Assembly: GCA_018262235.1 (NCBI GenBank)
Contig: JAGTRY010000025.1
Span: forward strand, 1 to 40,710
From: Pseudomonadota bacterium
GTDB taxonomy: Bacteria > Pseudomonadota > Gammaproteobacteria > Burkholderiales > Rhodocyclaceae
Reading direction: 5' to 3'
Length of the DNA: 40,710 nucleotides
The translations under genes were made by a program, and so were the position numbers. The notes beneath the pieces were generated by a model. That model had not been told where the DNA came from. It was given only the letters and a program-made list of their open reading frames with translations, and did not search any database. The stretch's first letter is position 1, and the number at the start of each line of letters is the position of its first letter. Positions 8,021-16,167 of the stretch are shown here, piece by piece.

Positions 8021-8215
8021 ATGAGTTTCGACAACATACGCGGTCAGATCGGGAGAGTCCGCGTCTTCTATCGTGGCTGGATGCTGGCACTGCTGCTCGG
8101 CTTGCTGACTACCGCCTACGTGGGCGGCTGCATGGTCGGCCATGAACAGGAACGCGATCTGCAGCGGATGCGGGAACAGGCGTGCAAGCAGGACCCGCAC
8201 TGCCTGCACCCCTGA
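8021..8215 (+). CDS. Small membrane protein at the end of the efflux operon
   Basis: Unrecognised 64-aa protein with one membrane helix (about 20-41, WMLALLLGLLTTAYVGGCMVG), a basic N-terminus and a charged C-terminal tail containing two of its three cysteines. AGGAG at 8009-8013 stands 7 bases before the ATG at 8021, a strong ribosome site. An alternative ATG at 7997 overlaps the pump stop codon (ATGA) and would add eight residues; I prefer 8021. It is co-directional with the pump, 23 bases after it, and the convergent gene begins 19 bases beyond its stop. By position it may modulate the pump, as small accessory proteins do elsewhere, but no homology supports this. Confidence 0.65.
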   Translation: MSFDNIRGQIGRVRVFYRGWMLALLLGLLTTAYVGGCMVGHEQERDLQRMREQACKQDPHCLHP

Positions 8216-8234
8216 CGTATCGGTTGCGCCTCGT

Positions 8235-9473
8235 TCAAGCCGCTTTCTGCAAGGCCTGCTCGAAGTCGGCAAGCAGGTCTTCGATGTCCTCGATGCCGAT
8301 CGAGAGGCGCACGGTGCCGTCGGAAATTCCCATCTCGGCACGGCGCTGCGGGCCCATTTCGTAGTAGATCGTGTGGGCGACCGGAATCACCAGCGTGCGG
8401 TTGTCGCCCAGATTGCTGGCGATGGCGGCCAGTTGCAGGGCGTCGATGAACTTGAAGCAATCGACTTCCGGCTTGAGTTCGATGCTCATCAGCGCGCCGA
8501 AGTGGCGGAACAGGGTGCTGGCCCGGTCGTGTTGCGGATGGCTGGTCAGGCCGGGATAGAACACCTGCTTCACGGCAGGCTGGGCGCTGAAGAATTCGGC
8601 CAGGCGCTGTGCGTTGCTGGACGAGCGCTGCTGGCGCAGGGCCAGGGTTTCGGCGCCGACGCTGATGTGGTGTGCGGCCTCCGGCGAGAGCGTGGCGCCC
8701 GTGTCGCGCAGGCCCTTCTTGCGGATCTGCTGCAGACCCCAGCCAGAGGCGTTGCCGGTCTGGTAATTGGGGTAGATGTTGGGGAAGGTGCTCCAGTCGA
8801 AGATCCCGGTCTCGGTGACCGAGCCGCCCAGCGCATTGCCGTGACCGCAGATGAATTTCGACAGCGAGTTGATCACCAGCCCGGCGTCCACCGATTTCGG
8901 CTGGAAGCTCCACGGCGAGGTCATGGTGTTATCGACCACGAACAGCACCCCGTGGGTCTTGCACAGCGCGCCGATGCCGGCCAGGTCGGCGATTTGCGTA
9001 CACGGATTGGCAATCGTCTCGACGAACACCGCGCGCGTATTCGGCTGCAGCGCTGCGGCCACGTTGGCGGCATCGGTAGCATCGACGAAGGTGACTTCAA
9101 TGCCGAAATTCTTCAGGGTGTTGAACACGCTGTTGGTGTTGCCGAACAGGAAGGCGCTCGACACCAGATGGTCGCCGGCGCGCAGCAGCGAGAGCATCGT
9201 CGCGCTGATCGCTGCCATCCCTGTCGCGAAGCAGCAGGTTGCCAGGCCGCCTTCCATCAGGCTGAGTTTCTTCTCCAGCGCCATGACCGTCGGATTCACC
9301 TGACGGCCATAGGTCAGCCCGGCCTGGCGGCCCTGGAATACCGCGGAGATATCCGCCGCGGTGGCGTGGGCGAAGGTGATCGAATTGTGAACCGGCTTGT
9401 GCAGCGAACCATGCTCGATGCCGCCAGCGCGGTCGCTATGCAGAATGGCGGTGGTGAAACCCTTGGTTTTCAT
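8235..9473 (-). CDS. Cys/Met metabolism PLP-dependent enzyme (cystathionine gamma-synthase family)
   Basis: Cytoplasmic PLP enzyme of 412 aa of the transsulfuration family. Visible elements: YGRQVNPTV (55-63, the phosphate-binding YxRxxNPT motif), FATGMAA (82-88), the cofactor-pairing Asp181 in VVDNTM, and the PLP lysine in SLSKFICGHGNALGG (Lys206). The SLSK-GHGN wording departs from the usual TKY.GHSD form, so I do not choose between O-succinyl/O-acetylhomoserine sulfhydrylase, cystathionine gamma-synthase and methionine gamma-lyase. The ATG at 9473 is preferred; an in-frame codon at 9503 would add a poorly conserved extension. It is separated by 129 bases from the UbiX gene upstream and probably has its own promoter. 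Confidence 0.88.
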   Translation of the reverse strand: MKTKGFTTAILHSDRAGGIEHGSLHKPVHNSITFAHATAADISAVFQGRQAGLTYGRQVNPTVMALEKKLSLMEGGLATCCFATGMAAISATMLSLLRAGDHLVSSAFLFGNTNSVFNTLKNFGIEVTFVDATDAANVAAALQPNTRAVFVETIANPCTQIADLAGIGALCKTHGVLFVVDNTMTSPWSFQPKSVDAGLVINSLSKFICGHGNALGGSVTETGIFDWSTFPNIYPNYQTGNASGWGLQQIRKKGLRDTGATLSPEAAHHISVGAETLALRQQRSSSNAQRLAEFFSAQPAVKQVFYPGLTSHPQHDRASTLFRHFGALMSIELKPEVDCFKFIDALQLAAIASNLGDNRTLVIPVAHTIYYEMGPQRRAEMGISDGTVRLSIGIEDIEDLLADFEQALQKAA

Positions 9474-9503
9474 GATGCGACGAGGTGGCTTGGGGGAGCA
9501 CAC

Positions 9504-9509
9504 ATTTTA
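9504..9509 (-). promoter_or_regulatory. Candidate -10 box for the PLP enzyme gene
   Basis: On the minus strand TAAAAT stands 30 bases before the ATG at 9473, in the only sizeable gap (9474-9602) between this gene and ubiX. No good -35 hexamer is found at 16-18 bases, so this is a weak proposal. Nothing else stands out in this gap. Confidence 0.3.
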
Positions 9510-9602
9510 GCCCGGATCGACAAGCAGGTCGTCAGCCGTGTTCGGGTCGGGGTGAGTGCATCGCCTCCAGACGGGTGAAGACCGGCAATGCGTGTCGGCC
9601 CG

Positions 9603-10214
9603 CTACGCCTCGCCGGGCGTGCCCCAGCGCGCCATCAACTGGTGGGGTACGCCAAGCTGGTCGAGGATGCGCGCCACCACGAAGTCCACCAGATCCTGCA
9701 CGCTTTGCGGATGGTGATAGAAGCCCGGATTCGGTGGCAGGATCACCACGCCCATGCGCGAGAGGCGCAACATGTTTTCCAGGTGCAGGGTGGAGAAGGG
9801 TGCCTCGCGCGGCACAATGATCAGCTTGCGGCCTTCCTTGAGGCAGACATCTGCAGCGCGCTCAATCAGGTTGCTCGACAAGCCGGCCGCCACGGAGGCG
9901 AGCGTCCCCATGGTGCACGGGCAGATCACCATTGCATCGGGCGGATTGGTGCCAGAGGCAATCGGCGCGAACCATTCCTCACGGCCGTACACCACGAGCT
10001 GTTCCGCCTGGGCACCGAAACGTTCGCTGAGCAGCGCGGCGGTTTCGGCAGTGTTGCTGCTCAATGTCAGCGCCATTTCCTGCCTGGCGACAATCTGGGC
10101 CGCCTGGGTGTAGACCACCTGTACGTGGCAAGCTGCCGCCAGCAAGGTTTCGATCAGACGCAGGCCATATGGCATGCCGGAAGCGCCCGTGAGTGCAACG
10201 GTGATGGTCTTCAT
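9603..10214 (-). CDS. ubiX: Flavin prenyltransferase UbiX
   Basis: Makes prenylated FMN from reduced FMN and dimethylallyl phosphate, the cofactor of UbiD-type decarboxylases (ubiquinone synthesis and aromatic acid metabolism). At 203 aa it has the normal length. It opens with VALTGASGMPYGLRLIE (the FMN-binding GASGxxYG motif, about residues 9-15), has ICPCTMGTLASVAAGLSSNLIERAADV in the middle and the PREAPFSTLHLENM segment that matches the active-site region. The ATG at 10214 places the Rossmann strand at the N-terminus; longer forms (10244, 10304) add non-conserved sequence and overlap the preceding gene. It follows the Gx-transporter gene by 31 bases and is probably co-transcribed with it. 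No UbiD gene lies in the window. Confidence 0.93.
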   Translation of the reverse strand: MKTITVALTGASGMPYGLRLIETLLAAACHVQVVYTQAAQIVARQEMALTLSSNTAETAALLSERFGAQAEQLVVYGREEWFAPIASGTNPPDAMVICPCTMGTLASVAAGLSSNLIERAADVCLKEGRKLIIVPREAPFSTLHLENMLRLSRMGVVILPPNPGFYHHPQSVQDLVDFVVARILDQLGVPHQLMARWGTPGEA

Positions 10215-10245
10215 TGTCGGGCGTCGGGAATCGGGAGGGATCATG

Positions 10246-10800
10246 TTAATCACTTGTTTCCTTGTCTGGGGCGGACGCGTCACGTGCCACGCCCGACGCG
10301 CCATGCAACAGTCTGGCGGTGATCAGGCCATTGACGGTTCCGAATACGGTAGCCGTTGCCGAAAATACCGGCCACAGCGCCCACAGCCCGGCATGGGGCA
10401 CCAGCCAGAGCCGCGCCAGCAGCATCTGTCCACCGATGTGGGCAAAGGCCGCCAGCACCGACAGGCTGACCGGGCCGAACCAGCGACGGGGCAGACGCAC
10501 GGCACATGCCAGCAGGACCAGCGTCATCAGTGTCCCGGTGAGGCTCAGGAAAAAGCCCGGAGCGAACAGCTGGCCCAGCAGCAGGCTGGTGGCGAAGACG
10601 CGTAGCAAGGCTACCCAGGCGGCCTCGGACCAGCCATGACGCAGCAGCACGAGCAGCACCACGATATTCGCCAGCCCGGGTTTGACGCCCGGCAAGGGCG
10701 TGGGAATCGCTGCTTCGGCCACCGACAGGGCGATGGCGGCAGCGGCATAGCGGGCCACGCGGTGGTCGGAGGCATCGGCGCGGATCAGGGTGTCAGCCAT
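10246..10800 (-). CDS. Gx transporter family membrane protein
   Basis: Integral membrane protein of 184 aa with five to six hydrophobic segments, of the family once named heptaprenyl diphosphate synthase component I and now Gx transporter (Pfam PF07456). The diagnostic stretch is IPTPLPGVKPGLANIVVLL (about 32-50), followed by LLRVFATSLLLGQLFAPGFFLSLTG. These proteins resemble substrate-binding components of ECF-type transporters, with unknown cargo. It starts one base after the stop of the NusG-II protein gene, a near overlap that indicates translational coupling, and is followed after 31 bases by ubiX. The acidic/polar C-terminal tail (after about 165) is not conserved. Confidence 0.85.
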   Translation of the reverse strand: MADTLIRADASDHRVARYAAAAIALSVAEAAIPTPLPGVKPGLANIVVLLVLLRHGWSEAAWVALLRVFATSLLLGQLFAPGFFLSLTGTLMTLVLLACAVRLPRRWFGPVSLSVLAAFAHIGGQMLLARLWLVPHAGLWALWPVFSATATVFGTVNGLITARLLHGASGVARDASAPDKETSD

Positions 10801-10801
10801 T

Positions 10802-11185
10802 TCAGTAGCTCATCGAATCGTAGGCGGCACGCCGGCCTTCGAGTTGCAGGCTGACTTCGTTCGGGGCACAGATCGCGGCCGCGCCGCTGCGCGACAGCCA
10901 GCCCTGTTTGACGCAATACTGGCGCGGGCCCGGATCGGAAGCCACACGGGCGCGACCCGGTTGCACTTCGATATGGGTGACGCCAAGCGGCCCCTTGACT
11001 TCGAAACTGGCCGGAACATCCAGCGACAGGCGTGCGACCGTCTGCCCTCCGGCGCGCACCACCGCGGTCGTCGGCCGGTCCGGCCCCCACAGCGTCAGCC
11101 CGGCGGCCAGCGTGGACGCCACGGCGGCTCCGACGACCAGCCAGTCACCGGGGCGCAGCAGATGCAGCCATTGACGGAATTTCAT
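10802..11185 (-). CDS. NusG domain II-containing membrane-anchored protein
   Basis: Protein of 127 aa with one N-terminal signal-anchor helix (about 15-33) and an extracytoplasmic beta-rich domain of the NusG_II type (PF07009). The pattern ASFEVKGPLGVTHIEV, then YCVKQGWLSRSGAAAICAPNEVSLQL, shows the paired cysteines and GW typical of this domain. These proteins nearly always sit beside a Gx-transporter gene, as here (one-base gap). From memory, a similar pair occurs in flavin-based electron-transfer loci of Gram-positive bacteria; I cannot verify that here. The ATG at 11185 is chosen; the frame is open to 11335, but that part overlaps the 3' end of rapZ. Confidence 0.82.
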   Translation of the reverse strand: MKFRQWLHLLRPGDWLVVGAAVASTLAAGLTLWGPDRPTTAVVRAGGQTVARLSLDVPASFEVKGPLGVTHIEVQPGRARVASDPGPRQYCVKQGWLSRSGAAAICAPNEVSLQLEGRRAAYDSMSY

Positions 11186-11253
11186 GCCGAGCGCTCCATG
11201 CCGGCAAGTGCGGCCAAGCAGCTCCCTGCCGATGCACAGGCCCGGGCCGTCAT

Positions 11254-12111
11254 TCAGGCTTTCTTCAATCCGGCATCCAGCGCACGGTGCCGCACCATGA
11301 CCTTGGCCCGATCCGCAAATTCGTGCGCCAGCCACTCGGCCAGATAGACGGAGCGGTGCTGGCCGCCGGTGCAGCCGATCGCTACCGTGAAATAGCTGCG
11401 CCCGTCATGCTGGAATGCGGGCAGCCAGTCGGCGATGAACCTGTGGATGTCCTGCGCCATGCGGCCGGCGTCATCCGAGGCGCGCATGAAATCGATCACG
11501 GGCTGATCCAGTCCGGTCAGCCCACGCAGCAAAGGGTCATAAAAAGGATTGGGCAGACAGCGGACGTCGAAGACGAAGTCGGCATCCACGGGAATGCCAT
11601 GCTTGAAGCCGAAGGACTGGAACAACAGGATCGGGCCGGCACTCGGCGCCGATTCGATCAGCTCGCGGATCCAGGCGCGCAGCACATTCGGGTGCAGCGA
11701 ACTGGTATCGATGCGGTGACCCAGTTCGGCAATCCGGGTGAGCAGGTCACGCTCGCGCGCAATGGCTTCATGCAGGGTGATCTGGTCGTCCGCCAGCGGA
11801 TGGCGCCGTCGTGTTTCCGAGAAACGGGCGATCAGGGCATCGTCGCGCGAATCCAGGAAGATGCAGCGCAGATCCGGGATCTGCTCGCGGACGGTCTGGA
11901 TGACTTCCGGCAGCGCGGCAATGCTGGCGCCCGAGCGCACATCCATCGCCACCCCGACCCGTTCGTAGCCTTCTGCCTGCAGTTGCCCCACCAGCTGCGG
12001 CAACAGCGTTGCAGGCAGGTTGTCGACACAGTAGTAACCGGTGTCCTCAAGCAGTTTGAGGGCGATGCTCTTGCCCGAGCCGGAGAGACCGCTGATCAGG
12101 ATGAGTTGCAT
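11254..12111 (-). CDS. rapZ: RNase adapter protein RapZ (YvcJ family)
   Basis: Nucleotide-binding protein of 285 aa. In enterobacteria RapZ delivers the GlmZ small RNA to RNase E and so controls glucosamine-6-phosphate synthesis; the role in this organism is inferred. The Walker A motif GLSGSGKS is at residues 8-15, followed by the family stretch ALKLLEDTGYYCVDNLP. The C-terminal domain has GCTGGQHRSVYLAEWL, the conserved GGxHRSV signature thought to bind the regulatory metabolite. ATG at 12111 starts directly before the first strand. The usual ptsN/hpf neighbours are absent; it is flanked by DUF1289 and NusG-II genes on the same strand. Confidence 0.94.
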   Translation of the reverse strand: MQLILISGLSGSGKSIALKLLEDTGYYCVDNLPATLLPQLVGQLQAEGYERVGVAMDVRSGASIAALPEVIQTVREQIPDLRCIFLDSRDDALIARFSETRRRHPLADDQITLHEAIARERDLLTRIAELGHRIDTSSLHPNVLRAWIRELIESAPSAGPILLFQSFGFKHGIPVDADFVFDVRCLPNPFYDPLLRGLTGLDQPVIDFMRASDDAGRMAQDIHRFIADWLPAFQHDGRSYFTVAIGCTGGQHRSVYLAEWLAHEFADRAKVMVRHRALDAGLKKA

Positions 12112-12183
12112 GCTGGTTTGGCGTGAATGCCCAAGGATTGCCAAAGCGGGCAATGTGCCCTGAAGCCTAAGGATAGCGAAAAA

Positions 12184-12387
12184 TCAGCGCTGCCGTATCT
12201 TTTGCGCAGCGTCGCGTGCTTCACGGCGCTGTGCACAGCGGGCAAGAATGGCTTCGCGTTCTGCCGCATCGGCGGTGTGCCAGCCGGTGATCTCGTCCAG
12301 ATGGCGGAAGCAGCCAATGCAGATGTCGGTCAGATTATCCAGACAGCAATCCCGGACACAGGGCGAAGCAGGAAGCTCGGCAGCCAT
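12184..12387 (-). CDS. DUF1289 domain-containing protein
   Basis: Small cysteine-rich cytoplasmic protein of 67 aa. It carries the family pattern SPCVRDCCLDNLTDICIGC followed by R.LDEI..W, with five cysteines in the first 26 residues, which looks like a metal or iron-sulfur site. Function is unknown for the family (YdhL-like). A GGAG Shine-Dalgarno stands 7 bases before the ATG. It lies 14 bases after the stop of the short-chain dehydrogenase and is likely in the same operon. Confidence 0.85.
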   Translation of the reverse strand: MAAELPASPCVRDCCLDNLTDICIGCFRHLDEITGWHTADAAEREAILARCAQRREARDAAQKIRQR

Positions 12388-12401
12388 GTGTGATCTCCTG
12401 T

Positions 12402-13079
12402 TTACCAGCTCAGATTGCGGCCGGTGTAGTCAAGAAAACTGCCATTGTCATCGGTCGACAGGTTGGCGATAACGCGGCGCAGACCCTCGACCGATTCACT
12501 CACCCCGACCTGGGCATTCGGCCCGCCCATCTCGGTGCGAACCCAGCCCGGATGCAGGCTGATGACCGTGGCCCCTTGCGGACCGAATTCGTTGGCGGCG
12601 GCTTTCACGACCATGTTTGCCGCTGCCTTGGAGCACCGGTAGGCGAGGGCGTCGGAACCGCTGGTCTCCCCAATCGACCCCATCCTGGAAGAGAGCACCG
12701 CGATCACGCCCTGGGCCCGTGCGACATTCGTGCCGAAGGCCTGGATCAGACGCATCGGACCCAGCACGTTGGTATGCATCACGGAGTTGAAGGCGTCATC
12801 GCCGGGGGCGGCGAAGCTACCGGTGTCGGGGCCGAAAACGCCGGCGCAGGCGATCAGCAGGTCGAGCGGGTCGTCATCCAGATGCCAGCCCAGTGCTGCG
12901 ATCGAATTGGCATCGGTCAGGTCCAGCTTCTGCAGGTCTACCGTTGCCGGCATCCAGCGGCGGGCCTGTTCGGGGGCACGACAACCGGCGATCACATGCC
13001 AGCCTTCGGCGGCATATTGCACGGCAAATTCCAGACCAATGCCACGACTGGCGCCGGCAACAAGTACGGTCTTGCTCAT
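12402..13079 (-). CDS. Short-chain dehydrogenase/reductase (SDR)
   Basis: NAD(P)-dependent oxidoreductase of 225 aa, a compact classical SDR. The nucleotide-binding motif is AGASRGIG (8-15), the strand-4 motif ACAG (77-80), the catalytic serine in VLSSRMGS (about 130) and the YxxxK pair Tyr147/Lys151. HPGWVRTEMGG is the typical post-catalytic loop of the CsgA-like/YciK-like group. The substrate cannot be predicted. It leads a minus-strand run continuing into DUF1289 and possibly rapZ, and is divergent from the MBL-fold gene; the 161-base gap between them should hold both promoters, though I find no strong hexamers. Confidence 0.9.
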   Translation of the reverse strand: MSKTVLVAGASRGIGLEFAVQYAAEGWHVIAGCRAPEQARRWMPATVDLQKLDLTDANSIAALGWHLDDDPLDLLIACAGVFGPDTGSFAAPGDDAFNSVMHTNVLGPMRLIQAFGTNVARAQGVIAVLSSRMGSIGETSGSDALAYRCSKAAANMVVKAAANEFGPQGATVISLHPGWVRTEMGGPNAQVGVSESVEGLRRVIANLSTDDNGSFLDYTGRNLSW

Positions 13080-13240
13080 GATGAGGGTCTCTTAGGCAAG
13101 TGGGTGATGCTGCGCGGCAGATTATGTGCCCTTGGCAAAGGGAAGGATAGACTGCCGGGCACGTGGGCTGACCAACGCTTGCACGCCGCAATGCTGCGGT
13201 GCATCATCGGTGCCTGAAGTCCTCTTGCCGGATCGTTCGC

Positions 13241-14272
13241 ATGTCTGTCCAAACGCTTGTCTATCCCTTTCCGGAAGCTCCTTCCGGGATCGCCAGCATC
13301 GAAGTTGCGCCAGGCGTGCATTGGTTGCGCTTTGCCTTGCCCTGGAGCCTGAACCACATCAACCTGTGGCTGCTCGATGATGGCGATGCGGTCTGTGTGG
13401 TGGATACCGGGCTGGGAGATCCGCCTTCGCGCGGGTTGTGGACGGAGCTGATTGCGACGCTGGGGCGCCCGGTCAGCCGCATCATCGTGACTCACTATCA
13501 CCCCGATCACCTCGGCAACGCAGACTGGCTGGCCCGTGCCACGGGGGCTCCGACCTGGCTGGCTCTGGGTGAATACCTGCTGGCGCATGCCGTGCATGCC
13601 CAAACCAGCGGATTTGATGCGGCCAGCATGCTTGCGCATTTCCGTCGGCACGGCCTCGATGCAACACGCCTGGCGACGATGGAAGCCCGTGGCAACGTTT
13701 ACCGGCGCGGGGTGCCGACCCTGCCGGCACAGCATCAGCGCCTGCTCGATGGAGATCTGCTCCGGATTGGCGGGCGGGACTGGCAGGCGATTGCCGGCTA
13801 CGGCCACTCGCCGGAGCACATCTCCTTGTATTGCGCCGAAGCCGCACTGCTGATTTCCGGTGACATGCTGCTGCCGCGCATCACCACGAACATCAGCGTG
13901 TCGGCGGCACTGCCCGACGAGGATTCGGTGGGCCGTTTCCTGGCGTCCTTGCGCCGTTTCGAACCTCTGGCTGCGGATACCCTGGTGTTGCCTGCGCATG
14001 GTCTGCCTTTTCGTGGCGTGCATGCCCGAGTAGGCCAGCTTTTCGCCCACCACGCCGAGCGGGACAACACCCTGCTCCAGGCCCTGGCTATACCGCAGAG
14101 CGCGGCTGAGCTGCTCCAGACCTTGTTCACGCGCGAACTGGATGCCCATCAGTTGATGTTTGCAATGGGCGAGGCCATCGCCCACCTGAACCATCTGTGG
14201 CAGCGCGGAGCCCTGCAACGGATTGAAGAAAACGACGAGCCGCTCCGATATCAGATACTCCCTTGCAGCTAA
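13241..14272 (+). CDS. MBL-fold metallo-hydrolase upstream of phaC
   Basis: Metallo-beta-lactamase-fold hydrolase of 343 aa, probably cytoplasmic and binuclear zinc. The metal motif HxHxDH is intact as HYHPDH (85-90); further ligands are likely in GYGHSPEHI, ISGDMLL (the bridging Asp) and PAHG. The C-terminal about 90 residues form a helical extension as in the glyoxalase II-like/LACTB2 group. It ends 27 bases before phaC and is read in the same direction, so a shared transcript is likely; a thioesterase or lactonase role linked to hydroxyacyl-CoA metabolism is a guess. ATG 13241 has a poor ribosome site; an in-frame alternative lies at 13199. Confidence 0.88.
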   Translation: MSVQTLVYPFPEAPSGIASIEVAPGVHWLRFALPWSLNHINLWLLDDGDAVCVVDTGLGDPPSRGLWTELIATLGRPVSRIIVTHYHPDHLGNADWLARATGAPTWLALGEYLLAHAVHAQTSGFDAASMLAHFRRHGLDATRLATMEARGNVYRRGVPTLPAQHQRLLDGDLLRIGGRDWQAIAGYGHSPEHISLYCAEAALLISGDMLLPRITTNISVSAALPDEDSVGRFLASLRRFEPLAADTLVLPAHGLPFRGVHARVGQLFAHHAERDNTLLQALAIPQSAAELLQTLFTRELDAHQLMFAMGEAIAHLNHLWQRGALQRIEENDEPLRYQILPCS

Positions 14273-14299
14273 GCCCCCTTTTTCCAAGGAGTCCGTGCC

Positions 14300-16117
14300 A
14301 TGGCGATCCCCCCGACCGAAGCCCCCCAGGCCGAGTTGCCCGATCCGCAGGAGCTTGCGAAAACCTATGCCGAAGTCGCCCAGCGCGCCTCCCGGCTGCT
14401 CACCCGGCATCTGCATCGCCAGATGGAAAAAGGTGTCCCGCCACCCAGCGATGAACTGGGCGTGTCCCAGGCGTTTCTGGACATGACGCACAAGCTGCTG
14501 GCCAATCCCTACCGGCTGGCCCAGAACCAGATGAATCTGGCTTGGGATTATTTCTCTCTGTGGCAACACTCCCTGCAGCGTATCTGGGGCTTGTCACCCA
14601 CGCCGGTCGCTGCGCCGGACAAATCCGACAAGCGTTTCAAGCATGAGGACTGGCAGGATCATTTCCTGTTCGACTTCGTCAAACAGAGCTACCTGATTGC
14701 CGCACGCCATGTCCACGCCACGGTTGCCGGCGTTGATGGGCTCGACGACGACACCCGGAAGAAGGTGGATTTCTACACGCGCCAGTACATTGACGCAATC
14801 GCGCCCTCGAATTTCGCGCTGACCAACCCGGAGGTCTTCCAGGAAACCCTGCGCACTCACGGCCAGAACCTGATCAAGGGCTTCAACAACCTGCTGCGTG
14901 ACGTGGAAGCCGGCGACGGCAAGCTGCGCATCCGCATGACCGACACCACCGCGTTCGAACTGGGCCGGAACGTGGCCAGCACGCCGGGCAAGGTGATCTT
15001 CCAAAACGACATGATGCAGCTGCTGCAATACACGCCGACGACGGGAACGGCCTTTGCACGGCCGCTGCTGATCATTCCGCCGTGGATCAACAAGTTCTAC
15101 ATCCTTGACCTGCGCGAGAAGAATTCCTACATCAAATGGGCGGTTGACCAGGGCCACAGCGTTTTCGTGATCAGCTGGGTCAATCCCGATGCCCGCCACG
15201 CCGAAAAGGGCTTTGACGAATATCTCAGCGAAGGCTTGCTGGCGGCGGTGGATGCCGTGATCGAACAGACCGGTGCCAAGGACATCAACGCGGTCGGTTA
15301 CTGTCTGGGTGGCACGCTGCTTGGCACGGCGCTGGCCTGGATGGCGGTCAAGAAAGACAAGCGCATCGCCTCCGGCACCTTCTTCACCTCCTTGCTGGAT
15401 TTCGCCCAGCCTGGGGAGCTGGGCGTGTTCATCGACGAACAGCAGGTCCAGGCGCTGGAGAAGAAGATGTCCGAGCGTGGCTATCTGGAAGGCGCGGAGA
15501 TGGCCGGTACCTTCAACCTGCTGCGGGCCAACGACCTGATCTGGTCCTTCGTGGTCAACAACTATCTGCTCGGCAAGGACCCTTTCCCCTTCGATCTGCT
15601 CTACTGGAACTCGGATTCCACCCGCCTGCCAGCCAAGATGCACAGTTTCTACCTGCGCAAGATGTACATGGAAAACGCCCTGCGCGAGCCGGGTGGCATC
15701 GAACTGTGCGGCGTGAAGATCGACCTCTCCAAGATCAAGGTGCCGTGCTACTTCATTTCCACGCTCGAAGACCACATTGCACCCTGGAAGAGTACCTATG
15801 CCGGGGCGCAACGCATCGGCAAGGTGCGCTTCGTGCTGGGTGGTTCCGGCCACATCGCCGGCATCGTCAATCCCCCGGTCGCCAACAAGTACGGCTACTG
15901 GACACGCGAAGACAGCGAGCGTCCGGCGGATCCGGAAACCTGGCTGGCGGGCTGTACCCAGCAGCCCGGCTCCTGGTGGACCGACTGGCAAGCCTGGGTC
16001 ACGGCACAGAACGCCTCGCTGGTTCCCGCAAGGGATCCGGCACAAGGCCCGCTCAAGGTGCTCGAAGACGCGCCAGGCTCCTATGTGAAGGCACGGCTGG
16101 ACAAACGCCCGGTCTGA
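14300..16117 (+). CDS. phaC: Class I poly(R)-hydroxyalkanoate synthase PhaC
   Basis: Polymerises (R)-3-hydroxyacyl-CoA to polyhydroxyalkanoate on granules. At 605 aa it has the class I length. The alpha/beta-hydrolase catalytic triad is present: Cys335 in the lipase-like box GYCLGG, Asp491 in STLEDHIAPW, and His518 in GGSGHIAGIVNPP. The N-terminal domain (about 1-200) holds the conserved QNQMNLAWDYFSLW and a region starting with FKHEDWQDHFLFDFVKQSYL. AAGGAG ends 8 bases before the ATG. No phaA, phaB or phasin gene lies nearby in the window; the preceding gene is an MBL-fold hydrolase and the convergent neighbour a hydrolase-like lipoprotein. Confidence 0.96.
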   Translation: MAIPPTEAPQAELPDPQELAKTYAEVAQRASRLLTRHLHRQMEKGVPPPSDELGVSQAFLDMTHKLLANPYRLAQNQMNLAWDYFSLWQHSLQRIWGLSPTPVAAPDKSDKRFKHEDWQDHFLFDFVKQSYLIAARHVHATVAGVDGLDDDTRKKVDFYTRQYIDAIAPSNFALTNPEVFQETLRTHGQNLIKGFNNLLRDVEAGDGKLRIRMTDTTAFELGRNVASTPGKVIFQNDMMQLLQYTPTTGTAFARPLLIIPPWINKFYILDLREKNSYIKWAVDQGHSVFVISWVNPDARHAEKGFDEYLSEGLLAAVDAVIEQTGAKDINAVGYCLGGTLLGTALAWMAVKKDKRIASGTFFTSLLDFAQPGELGVFIDEQQVQALEKKMSERGYLEGAEMAGTFNLLRANDLIWSFVVNNYLLGKDPFPFDLLYWNSDSTRLPAKMHSFYLRKMYMENALREPGGIELCGVKIDLSKIKVPCYFISTLEDHIAPWKSTYAGAQRIGKVRFVLGGSGHIAGIVNPPVANKYGYWTREDSERPADPETWLAGCTQQPGSWWTDWQAWVTAQNASLVPARDPAQGPLKVLEDAPGSYVKARLDKRPV

Positions 16118-16167
16118 GCGCGCGGGCGCTGCCTGGAGATCAGGGGAAGTGGCCGCGCCTGTGCTGG

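Noticed and set aside
13076-14569. Open frame of 497 codons on the minus strand across the MBL gene and the phaC start
   Set aside because: It spans two well-supported forward genes and the gap between them and resembles no family.
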